DNA of 9,865 bases. Origin: an uncultured Desulfotignum sp. (lineage in GTDB: Bacteria > Desulfobacterota > Desulfobacteria > Desulfobacterales > Desulfobacteraceae). Where the stretch lies: contig CALGAJ010000214.1 of assembly GCA_937951975.1 (NCBI GenBank), positions 1-9,865 of the forward strand, in the 5' to 3' direction. A program made the position numbers and the translations under genes. Positions within the stretch are counted from its first letter, which is position 1. Every line of letters begins with the position of its first letter. This document shows positions 1-6,669 of this stretch, piece by piece. Below the pieces are notes generated by a model that did not search any database, was not told where the DNA came from, and worked only from the letters and a program-made list of their open reading frames with translations.

Positions 1-678
1 GGCCGAGACGATGCCCGAGTCGGCCCGGACCACCAGCTGGGCCGGGGCGCCGTAAGGGTCTGTCGCGCCCTGAAGGGCCAGTACCGGCACCTGAATGCGG
101 GGCAGAAATTTCCGGATGTCCCAGTGCACAAACCGTGGATTCAGCCAGGCATTGTTCCACCCCCAGAAGGCATTGTCCGTGTTCGCCTTGTGGTATCTGG
201 CCAGTTTCTCCTTGAGACCCTGGCTGACATAAGCGGTTTTTGCCGCCCGGATGGAAGCCAGAGTGACGGGTTCGCAGAATACATGGGCCGCTTCAGTGAT
301 CACGGCTTTCAGGCCGGGATCGGCATGCGGGGAGCCTGCATGAATCAGGGCAATGGACCCGCCGTCGGAATGTCCGATCAGAATATAGGTGTCGATGCCT
401 GCCGCGGTAAGTATGCCGGGCAATGCGTTTAACGCCTGCGTATGCATGAAACTGAGTTTCCACGGCAGCGGTTCGGGGTCGGATTCACCGTATCCGGTGC
501 GGGAGAATACAAACGCATCACAGGCGGTTTGCTGCGCCAGTTGTTCGGGAAATGATTTCCACAGATTGACACAACCCAGGCCTTCATGAAGAAACACCAG
601 TACCGGCCGGTTCTTTTTCCCGTAATCATACCGGCGGATCTCATACCGGGTGGTGCCCACTTCCAGAAATTGTGTCAT
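1..678 (-). CDS. Alpha/beta hydrolase fold protein, C-terminus cut off by the window edge
   Basis: The first 226 residues are present and the frame is still open at base 1. Visible alpha/beta-hydrolase features, in order: strand and oxyanion-loop motif FLHEGLG (residues 29-35), a SRTGYGESD turn (59-67), the nucleophile elbow GHSDGG (102-107, Ser104 the likely nucleophile) and GATDPYG (204-210), where Asp207 is the candidate catalytic acid. The catalytic His should lie beyond the edge. There is no signal peptide, so it is probably cytoplasmic. The substrate cannot be read from the sequence; esterase, C-C hydrolase or thioesterase are all possible. The ATG shares an ATGA overlap with the stop of the upstream DUF1232 gene, and its own ribosome site is poor (A-rich, no clear GGAG), which fits translational coupling. 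It is the last visible gene of the plsB operon. The family call is firm; the function is unknown. Confidence 0.85.
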   Translation of the reverse strand, partial: MTQFLEVGTTRYEIRRYDYGKKNRPVLVFLHEGLGCVNLWKSFPEQLAQQTACDAFVFSRTGYGESDPEPLPWKLSFMHTQALNALPGILTAAGIDTYILIGHSDGGSIALIHAGSPHADPGLKAVITEAAHVFCEPVTLASIRAAKTAYVSQGLKEKLARYHKANTDNAFWGWNNAWLNPRFVHWDIRKFLPRIQVPVLALQGATDPYGAPAQLVVRADSGIVSA

Positions 679-878
679 GGTTTTTTCTTTTTGTTGAAAA
701 AAAGATTCCAGGGCAGCCGGTTGTAACGGACCAAGTGGTAGATGCCGTAAAGAATCACCCCGTCATCCACCCATCCTAAAATAGGCGCCAGAAATTCCGG
801 AATCAGATCCACCGGCGAAATCAGATAGATCAATCCAAACAGGACCAGCAGCATTTTGTGGGATTTTTTCAGGGTCAT
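675..878 (-). CDS. Small DUF1232 (YkvA-like) membrane protein
   Basis: This 67-residue protein carries the DUF1232 signature: a hydrophobic segment (about 9-29) running into YLISPVDLIPEFL (18-30) and GWVDDGVIL (35-43), followed by a second weakly hydrophobic stretch and a very basic tail (NKKKKP). The short hydrophobic core and positive ends suggest an inner-membrane or membrane-attached peptide. No biochemical role is established for this domain, so none is assigned. A ribosome site AGGAG lies about 10 bases before the ATG, inside the last codons of dapB, whose stop is 7 bp upstream. Its TGA overlaps the start of the alpha/beta hydrolase gene by 4 bp. It is therefore co-translated inside the operon. 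It is short but complete; family call good, function unknown. Confidence 0.85.
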   Translation of the reverse strand: MTLKKSHKMLLVLFGLIYLISPVDLIPEFLAPILGWVDDGVILYGIYHLVRYNRLPWNLFFNKKKKP

Positions 879-885
879 GGATAGG

Positions 886-1722
886 TTACTCCTGAGAGTT
901 CAAAACATCCATCATGGTGAACAGCCGTTTTGAGTCCACGGGATGGGTTATCTGTTTTTTCAAGAACAGAACCGCATCAAACGTGCCTTCCACATAAATC
1001 TGCCGTCCGTTGACGTTATGTTTGAATTCAAACAAAGCAGAACCATCCGGTGCGGTCAGGGTGTAGGTATGCCAGCCGTGACCGGACAGATACTGTTCAG
1101 GGATGTGCCACTGGGTTTTTTGTACTTTTGGGTCACGGATCTGCTGAATCTGTTCCGGTTTGAAATCCAATCCCAGACGGTTGAAATATCCCACCATGGC
1201 TTTGGCCGTGCCGGATGTATCCGCTTTTCCCTGCTGGTGACTTTCTTTGATTTCAAGGGAATACCCGGTGAACAGACCCGGAAACTGATCTGCGGCAAAG
1301 GCCATCATGGCCTGGAAGCCGACGATCTGTTTGGCCATGTTGGGGGCGATCACCGCCGGGATCTCCCCTTTGGACACATCTGCTTCCAGAGCGGTTCTGT
1401 CACCGCCGGTGGTGCCCATCACAAATGGGATGTGCTGCTGGATATAAAACCGGGCATTGGCATTGACGGCGGACGGGTGCGTATAGTCGATGGCAATGAA
1501 ATCGCCGAACTTGTGCCGGATCTCTGCAACAGCAGTTTCCCGTTCATCGGGTTTGATCAGTGTGACAGAGATTTCATCCACTTGAAAGGATGTGTCATGG
1601 ATATCAGGTCCGGTCAGAGATGCCGGGATGAGTTGAAACCGGGGATCGGACAGTGCGGCCCGGGCCATGGTTGCCGCCACATTCCCGGGCAGTCCGTTGA
1701 TCATGACAAAAATATGTTCCAT
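886..1722 (-). CDS. dapB: 4-hydroxy-tetrahydrodipicolinate reductase, plant-type DapB
   Basis: A 278-residue NAD(P)H-dependent reductase of the diaminopimelate/lysine pathway, making tetrahydrodipicolinate in the cytoplasm for peptidoglycan and lysine. It follows the plant/cyanobacterial-type branch rather than the E. coli type. The N-terminal dinucleotide loop reads VMINGLPGNVA (6-16), followed by MGTTGGDR (102-109), APNMAKQ (126-132), the substrate/catalytic segment SHQQGKADTSGTAKA (161-175, with His162 and Lys166 replacing the HHRxK..SGTA pattern of enteric DapB) and FEFKHNVNGRQIYVEGT (231-247). The third glycine of the usual GxxGxxG loop is replaced by Ala. The length is normal for the family. 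The start is well set: AAGGAG sits 7 bases before the ATG. The gene is 11 bp downstream of the fused nucleotidyltransferase/kinase and 7 bp upstream of the DUF1232 gene. Assignment is confident; cofactor preference is not readable. Confidence 0.9.
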   Translation of the reverse strand: MEHIFVMINGLPGNVAATMARAALSDPRFQLIPASLTGPDIHDTSFQVDEISVTLIKPDERETAVAEIRHKFGDFIAIDYTHPSAVNANARFYIQQHIPFVMGTTGGDRTALEADVSKGEIPAVIAPNMAKQIVGFQAMMAFAADQFPGLFTGYSLEIKESHQQGKADTSGTAKAMVGYFNRLGLDFKPEQIQQIRDPKVQKTQWHIPEQYLSGHGWHTYTLTAPDGSALFEFKHNVNGRQIYVEGTFDAVLFLKKQITHPVDSKRLFTMMDVLNSQE

Positions 1723-1733
1723 AGTGATGCTCC

Positions 1734-3419
1734 TTACAGACTCAGAACCAGTTTTTTGAGCCGGCGGACGGCGTCCGGCGCCTGGGTGCGCATCCAGTGT
1801 TTCAAGGATGCCAGTGCCGTCGGAATATAGGCTTCAAACCATAATTTTCCCTTGACCCGGCTCAAATAGGCAAACGCGCCTAAAATCTGCAGGTTCCGGG
1901 TCAGGGAGCAATAGTCAAAATTTAATTCAAACTGCTGTCGCCGGTCCGGGGATATCAGGTTCAGGCGGTTCATGGCATAGGTCAGCAGATTTTTTTGAAC
2001 ATGTTCTGGCAGGGCCACATAGGGATCCAGTAACAGAGACGCCAGATCATACTGCAACGGGCCGATCCGGGCGGATTGGAAATCAATGAAAAACGGTTCC
2101 CCATTTTTGATCATGATGTTTTTTGACTGGCAGTCCCGGTGCATCAGTCCGTTTTCCCCACCGGTCAATGCCTGATCGGCAATGAAATGAAAGTCATCCG
2201 CCAGGGCATCAAAATCAATTTGTTTCCCCAGATAGCCTTGAACGAATCGATTCACAAAATACCGGCATTCGTTTTCCAGAATCAACGATCTGGAATAATA
2301 AGGGGTCTGGCAGGTCCAGGACCGGTCAAACCCGTGTGCCCCTTTTCGGGAAAACAAGATCAACTGATCAATGACTTTTTCATACATGCCCGTGATTTGA
2401 GACAGATCCGGCATCTGCTGCGCCACCACATCGGCCAGATGGCGGTTTCCCAGATCCTGGACCGCCACCACGCCGCTTAATGCATCATGGGCCAAAATTC
2501 GGGGAACACGGATACCGTTTTGATACAGATGTTTGCCAATGGCCACAAAGGCATCCACCTGGGCACGCCGGTCTGTTCCCGGCAGGCAGATGCCGTGGTC
2601 GCAGACCACCGCCGACGTGGGAGCCGCTCCGGATCGGAGGGGTGTATTTGAATCCGGCGTTGCCCGGAACCAGGACCGGTCGGAGCCGTCTCCGCACAAC
2701 GCATGGATGTCCACATGTTTTGCACAATTCCCAAGGGCTTTGGCGCTGACCCACAGCCGTGCCGTGCGTGAATAGGTATCCATGGTGCCGATGTCTTCCC
2801 AGAACAGATCCGGAGCCACATATGCTTTGATCTTTTTGGCCGGACACAATTGTGCATACCAGTCAATACTGGAAAAAACGCGTTTTTCAGGCAGGTAGTC
2901 AAAGATTTTCGAAGACAGCACCTGGATGCCGGTAAATGCCAGGCCCTGGCCGGGGGAACGAAATCCGGTGATCCAGCCGTCAGAATCCATGGTCACCTGG
3001 TTGTACGCGGCGCGATCATGGAGCACCAGCGTGGCCAGGGCCTGATTTGCCAGATGAAACCGCCAGACTAAAGACAGGTCGATATCTGTGACCACATCAC
3101 TGTTGATTACAAAAAAACTGTCATTTTTCATGACATCTCTGACATTGGCAATGGCCCCGCCGGTATCCAGGATCAAAGGTTCATGCACGTCACGGATGTC
3201 CACATCCGGGCCAGGGTCCAGATGGTCCAGAAATTCGGTGATCTGATGGGACAGATGGTGGGTGTTGACCAGAATCCGCCGGCAGCCGCTTTGAACCAAC
3301 CGCTCGATGGTGTGCTGCAGAACCGGTTTTCCACCTAAAGTGAGCAGCGGTTTGGGAATGGCCCGGGTGAAGGGCAGCAGCCGGGTTCCGAAACCAGCGG
3401 CCAGAATCAATGCGTTCAT
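1734..3419 (-). CDS. murU-amgK: Fused nucleotidyltransferase-sugar kinase, probable MurU-AmgK bifunctional enzyme
   Basis: One 561-residue chain holds two enzymes. Residues 1-225 form a sugar-1-phosphate nucleotidyltransferase: LAAGFGTRL (6-14) with PKPLLTLGGKP (22-32), DTGGAIAN (85-92), metal-site region INSDVVTDIDL (105-115), AFTGIQVL (161-168) and FWEDIGTMDTY (206-216). Residues from about 235 form an APH/choline-kinase-like fold: GDGSDRSWFR (243-252), RVPRILAHDALSG (304-316), catalytic HRD (427-429) in LMHRDCQSKNIM, metal-binding DFQ (446-448), YDLASLL, and a C-terminal LTRNLQILGAFAYLSR segment that closely resembles AmgK (anomeric MurNAc/GlcNAc kinase). In Pseudomonas, AmgK makes MurNAc-1-phosphate and MurU converts it to UDP-MurNAc, bypassing MurA. 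Here the order is MurU then AmgK. All key motifs are intact. It lies 9 bp after plsB; its ribosome site is weak (AGAAGAG). Another sugar is possible; the MurNAc assignment is from remembered family similarity. Confidence 0.78.
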   Translation of the reverse strand: MNALILAAGFGTRLLPFTRAIPKPLLTLGGKPVLQHTIERLVQSGCRRILVNTHHLSHQITEFLDHLDPGPDVDIRDVHEPLILDTGGAIANVRDVMKNDSFFVINSDVVTDIDLSLVWRFHLANQALATLVLHDRAAYNQVTMDSDGWITGFRSPGQGLAFTGIQVLSSKIFDYLPEKRVFSSIDWYAQLCPAKKIKAYVAPDLFWEDIGTMDTYSRTARLWVSAKALGNCAKHVDIHALCGDGSDRSWFRATPDSNTPLRSGAAPTSAVVCDHGICLPGTDRRAQVDAFVAIGKHLYQNGIRVPRILAHDALSGVVAVQDLGNRHLADVVAQQMPDLSQITGMYEKVIDQLILFSRKGAHGFDRSWTCQTPYYSRSLILENECRYFVNRFVQGYLGKQIDFDALADDFHFIADQALTGGENGLMHRDCQSKNIMIKNGEPFFIDFQSARIGPLQYDLASLLLDPYVALPEHVQKNLLTYAMNRLNLISPDRRQQFELNFDYCSLTRNLQILGAFAYLSRVKGKLWFEAYIPTALASLKHWMRTQAPDAVRRLKKLVLSL

Positions 3420-3428
3420 AACTCTTCT

Positions 3429-6074
3429 TTAAGAAGCGATGACCCGGATCAACCGGGAGATAATCTGTTTAAAATAATCAATCTGAACCTGGTCTTCAGA
3501 TCCGTTGATACCGTTCCTGGAAAAGAATCTGGCCGCATTCCGGTAGTTGATCAAAGACAGAGATTCTTTCAGGGCCACCTGTTTGCGTTTGTACAGCTTG
3601 ATACCATAGGAATGGATTTTTTTTGCCATCTCCTTTTCATCCTGCGGCACTTTTGTCTCTTTTTCAAAGTAAAGCAGTGCGGTTTTATAGGACTCCAGAA
3701 AGGGAAGCGTAAATGCGGCAAACCATTTGAGCTTGCGCAATCCCCGGGAAGTCAGATTCAGTGTGTCCATGCCGGCGGGATCCGGTACCAGAATGCCTTC
3801 ATTGATAAACCCTTTGATACAGTTGGAGAGATGTTCTTCACAGGTGATCTCCGTGTCATTGAAAAACTCGTCCTTAAACAGTTTTTCCAGAAACCGGTAC
3901 CTTCGCACCAGGTCCGGCAATGCAAACTTGAACCGGTCCACCTCTAAAATGGCCACGGCGGTGAAAGCGGCCGGGATGAAAAAAGAGATCACTGAATTTT
4001 TGTAATAATCCAGTATGGCCCGTTTGTTGTGCTTAACGATAAAATAGGTGTCATCGGTGATCTCTTCTTCATCCTCATCCACCAGTTCCATGAAATTTCT
4101 GGACAGAAAATTGTGAATCACCGTGTTGAACGTGTTGTCCAGGTCCAGAAGCAAGGTTTCCGACAGTTCCACTTTGTCGTTCATCAGGGTGTTGAGATAT
4201 GTGTTGGCCCGCTCGATCATCTGTCCTTTTGAAAAACTGTTTTTCGGGCTGTTTAAAATGGCGCTGGCAATGATGCCGTGGGGGGTCGCCACAGCCTGTT
4301 TGTTGATGGCTGCCATCAATTTATAACTGAATTTTTTGACAAAATCCATGAACTCCCGGTCCGTTGCCCGGGCAGGATCCATGTGTGTCTGGTGAATGTA
4401 GTCTTTGATGGAAATAGGATCATCAAACCGGATATAGACCTTGCCGTATTTTTTTTTCAAAAATTTGCGGGTGCTGATCAGTCCTTTCAGGGTTTCCGGG
4501 CTTTTACTGCCGCCTTCGATTTCTTTGAGATAGGCGTCTTCTTCCAGAACCCGGTCATATCCCACGTAAATGGGCACAAAATACAGATTGTCGCAGGCCC
4601 CGTTCAGATAGGCCTTGATGATCATGCCCATCCCGCCCGGGCGGGGGGTCAGCAGTTTGCCGGTGCGGCTCCGGCCGCCCTCGATGAAAATTTTGATATT
4701 GAATCCTTCATACAGCAACTTTTCCAGGTACGCGGCAAAAATTTGGGTATACAATGCCGCCCCCTTAAAGGTGCGTCTGAGAAAAAACGCGCCTCCCCCC
4801 CTGAACAACGGCCCTAAAGGCCAGAAAGACAGATTTTTCCCGGCCGCAATATGGGGGCAGGGCATGTTGTTTCGGAACATGACATAGGGCAGCAGCAGAT
4901 AGTCTAAATGACTTTTATGGCAGGGCACCAGAATCAACGGGGCTTCCGTGTATTTCTCCCGCATCCGGTTGATCTGTTTCTGATCCACCACCAGGCCTTC
5001 AAAAATGTTTTTGAAAATCCAGGTAAGTATCCAGTTGCCTAAATTGATGATCCGCAGGTTGTAGTTAGCTGCAATTTCATTGATATAGGCGGCGGCTTTT
5101 TTATTGGTCTTTTTTAATGAAATGTTATTTTTTGACGCGTAATCCGCCAGAAACTCACGAAGGGACTGGCGGGTCAGGATATCTTCCGTGATTTCCTGGC
5201 GGGATTTGAGTACCGGCCCGGTAATGCTTTTTCTCTGGCGGTTCAGGATATCCACCAGAAAACTTCGCAAACGGTGGGTCTGAAATTCTGAATCCAGACG
5301 TTCAATTTCCGGTCTGGCAAGGAATTCCTTGAGGTTTACAGGGCGGGCCAGCTCCACCCGGATCTTTTCCGGTTGGCGCAGCAGGATGGTCATCCGTTTC
5401 AACCAACCGGGTTTTTCATGGGTGCCGAATAGAATTTCGCCTAAGCCCGGGTTTTTGTGCATGGGTTTGGTCACATAGATGATATCTTCCGGAATGATGA
5501 TCACGGGGCGCTTCATATGTTTTTGATATTCGATCAGATGGTACAGCGGATCAGGCGTGGCCCGGATGAACCGGTTGTAGAAATCATCTTCTTCAATCAG
5601 ATGCACAAATCCGGATTTTCCTGAATACAGTTCCTGGAAGGCGTATCCGGATTTGTAAAAATCCTTGAAAGAAAAATGATGAAAAAAATAATCCAGGTGA
5701 GACAGCCAGATCCGAAGCAGCCGCTTGACCGGCAGCAGAAAAAAGAAGTGCAGATCAAACCCCAGTTCCGGATAGGGCAGATCCAATGCTTTAAGCCGGG
5801 TGTGAAAATATAGAAAATCAAATAACCGTTTGTTTTTACTGGCATATATGATACAGGCGTCTCTGTCTAATGCAGTGATTTTTTCCAGATTGTGATCATC
5901 CAGATTGACTTTGCGTATCAGGCGGTTCAATATTTTTCGGGTGATACAGCTGTGATTGCCCGGATACAGATTGGTGAAATAATCGGAGGTATTTCCCAGC
6001 AGGTAATCGATGGTACAGCGTATTCTGGCCCTGGTTCTGGGAATCAGGGTTTTGAAAAACTGGAAAAGGTGCAT
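3429..6074 (-). CDS. plsB: Glycerol-3-phosphate 1-O-acyltransferase PlsB
   Basis: A complete 881-residue PlsB, somewhat longer than the E. coli enzyme (about 807). It acylates sn-glycerol-3-phosphate at position 1 from acyl-ACP or acyl-CoA, the first step of phospholipid synthesis at the inner membrane. All four acyltransferase blocks are present: I, CHKSHLDYLLLPYV (385-398) with the H386-x4-D391 pair; II, GPLFRGGGAFFLRRTFKG (421-438); III, IFIEGGRSRTGK (462-473); IV, FVPIYVGYD (499-507). A long basic N-terminal region precedes the catalytic domain, and a hydrophobic stretch near 694-710 (SVISFFIPAAFTAVAIL) is the only candidate for membrane insertion. The start is supported by AAGGGA 6 bases before the ATG. 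It is the first gene of the minus-strand operon; a candidate promoter lies 50-80 bp upstream. The call is very secure. Confidence 0.96.
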   Translation of the reverse strand: MHLFQFFKTLIPRTRARIRCTIDYLLGNTSDYFTNLYPGNHSCITRKILNRLIRKVNLDDHNLEKITALDRDACIIYASKNKRLFDFLYFHTRLKALDLPYPELGFDLHFFFLLPVKRLLRIWLSHLDYFFHHFSFKDFYKSGYAFQELYSGKSGFVHLIEEDDFYNRFIRATPDPLYHLIEYQKHMKRPVIIIPEDIIYVTKPMHKNPGLGEILFGTHEKPGWLKRMTILLRQPEKIRVELARPVNLKEFLARPEIERLDSEFQTHRLRSFLVDILNRQRKSITGPVLKSRQEITEDILTRQSLREFLADYASKNNISLKKTNKKAAAYINEIAANYNLRIINLGNWILTWIFKNIFEGLVVDQKQINRMREKYTEAPLILVPCHKSHLDYLLLPYVMFRNNMPCPHIAAGKNLSFWPLGPLFRGGGAFFLRRTFKGAALYTQIFAAYLEKLLYEGFNIKIFIEGGRSRTGKLLTPRPGGMGMIIKAYLNGACDNLYFVPIYVGYDRVLEEDAYLKEIEGGSKSPETLKGLISTRKFLKKKYGKVYIRFDDPISIKDYIHQTHMDPARATDREFMDFVKKFSYKLMAAINKQAVATPHGIIASAILNSPKNSFSKGQMIERANTYLNTLMNDKVELSETLLLDLDNTFNTVIHNFLSRNFMELVDEDEEEITDDTYFIVKHNKRAILDYYKNSVISFFIPAAFTAVAILEVDRFKFALPDLVRRYRFLEKLFKDEFFNDTEITCEEHLSNCIKGFINEGILVPDPAGMDTLNLTSRGLRKLKWFAAFTLPFLESYKTALLYFEKETKVPQDEKEMAKKIHSYGIKLYKRKQVALKESLSLINYRNAARFFSRNGINGSEDQVQIDYFKQIISRLIRVIAS

Positions 6075-6124
6075 GGATTGTCCCTTATGGTTATGGCCTT
6101 TGTGCTGTGCCGTTCAACCTTTGT

Positions 6125-6153
6125 TTATTATCAAACCTGACCTTCAAAGGCAA
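6125..6153 (-). promoter_or_regulatory. Candidate sigma70-type promoter for the plsB operon
   Basis: Read on the minus strand, TTGCCT (6153-6148) is followed after exactly 17 bases by TAATAA (6130-6125). It sits about 50 bp upstream of the plsB ATG, in the only intergenic gap before the five-gene operon. Both hexamers deviate from consensus by two bases, so this is a plausible but unproven site. Confidence 0.4.
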
Positions 6154-6174
6154 TATGATAGTTAAAAACCGGCA

Positions 6175-6207
6175 CGTGTTCACGCCAAAATAGCCTTGAT
6201 AAATCAA
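6175..6207. promoter_or_regulatory. Two short dyads between divergent promoters, possible operator sites
   Basis: CGTG-TT-CACG (6175-6184) lies upstream of the candidate plsB promoter. A perfect TTGAT-AA-ATCAA inverted repeat (6196-6207) overlaps the -35 hexamer of the candidate plus-strand promoter. Dyads at such positions are typical of regulator sites, but both are short and could be chance. The second resembles FNR half-sites but has 2 rather than 4 central bases. Confidence 0.25.
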
Positions 6208-6224
6208 CATGTCTGTGTTATTTT
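6196..6224 (+). promoter_or_regulatory. Candidate sigma70-type promoter for the small membrane-protein gene
   Basis: TTGATA (6196-6201) and TATTTT (6219-6224) are separated by 17 bases. A transcript would start near 6231 and carry a leader of about 70 bases before the ATG at 6304. It is the best-matching pair in the gap before this single-gene unit; no experimental support. Confidence 0.4.
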
Positions 6225-6303
6225 CCAAAATCTGTTGATATGTAAGCTTTTTTTGTTGTGGTACCATTTTTGGGTGGTGAAAAAAATTAAGGAGGAACTA
6301 TTT

Positions 6304-6561
6304 ATGAAAACGTTGATCGGCGGTGCAATTGCTGTGCTTCTTGGTGTGGTCGGACTGGCAGTCTGGTTTGGTCATTTTTTGAACCTTCTGGCTGGATTTA
6401 TTCCGCCGGTGCTGTTGCTGGGCGGTGGCCTGGCACTGTATCTGGGGTTTGATGAACTCAAGGATTCCTGGAAGAACAAAGAAGGTAAGGATGCCCCTGC
6501 AGATGATAAATCAAGAATCGCCGAGCTGGAAAAAGAATTGAATGACCTGAAAAAAAATTAA
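6304..6561 (+). CDS. Small two-helix membrane protein with coiled-coil tail, function unknown
   Basis: An 85-residue protein. Start at 6304 is chosen because a near-perfect ribosome site (AAGGAGG) sits 8 bases upstream; longer readings begin inside the non-coding leader. Two hydrophobic segments (about 3-22, IGGAIAVLLGVVGLAVWFG, and about 26-47, LNLLAGFIPPVLLLGGGLAL) form a probable helical hairpin with a short FGHF turn. They are followed by a charged linker (DELKDSWKNKEGKDAPADDK) and a heptad-like tail IAELEKELNDLKKN that could form a short coiled coil. The pattern of an N-terminal Gly-rich helix, a Trp turn, then a Pro-containing Leu/Gly-rich helix recalls the small magnetosome protein MamI, but this is an impression of shape from memory and not evidence of magnetosomes. 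It is a single-gene unit with its own candidate promoter and a strong terminator 39 bases after the stop; the ribosome site suggests good expression. Confidence 0.8.
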   Translation: MKTLIGGAIAVLLGVVGLAVWFGHFLNLLAGFIPPVLLLGGGLALYLGFDELKDSWKNKEGKDAPADDKSRIAELEKELNDLKKN

Positions 6562-6599
6562 GCAACCGGTTCGAATGAACCGATTCAATCCGTTTGTAT

Positions 6600-6634
6600 A
6601 AAAAAAGGGCCGGTTTTTAACCGGCCCTTTTTTT
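6600..6634. terminator. Strong bidirectional intrinsic terminator between convergent genes
   Basis: A 9-bp perfect stem, GGGCCGGTT (6607-6615) with AACCGGCCC (6619-6627), 3-base loop, flanked by seven A (6600-6606) and seven T (6628-6634). The symmetric A and T tracts let it stop transcription from both the small membrane-protein gene (+) and the NamZ-like gene (-). A separate 6-bp hairpin CGGTTC-GAAT-GAACCG (6567-6582) sits just after the upstream stop codon but has no T-tract. Confidence 0.93.
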
Positions 6635-6669
6635 ATCTGCCCGAATTGGTTCATATGAAAAGGGATCAA

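Noticed and set aside
943..1830. Plus-strand open frame of 295 codons opposite dapB
   Set aside because: It lies antisense to a gene with intact family motifs, has no ribosome site or recognisable domain, and extends into the tail of the neighbouring antisense gene. It is a shadow of codon bias.
2477..2902. Second minus-strand frame inside the fused MurU-AmgK gene, raising the question of a frameshift between two genes
   Set aside because: The main frame runs unbroken through both domains with all motifs in register, so the fusion is real in this sequence and the other frame is a shadow.
4278..4817. Plus-strand open frame of 179 codons opposite plsB
   Set aside because: It is antisense to the conserved PlsB catalytic blocks, and its low-complexity Phe/Gly-rich product matches no family I recognise.
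6196..6207. FNR-type box TTGAT-N4-ATCAA
   Set aside because: The half-sites match but only two bases separate them instead of four, so it is not a standard FNR site; kept only as a generic dyad.
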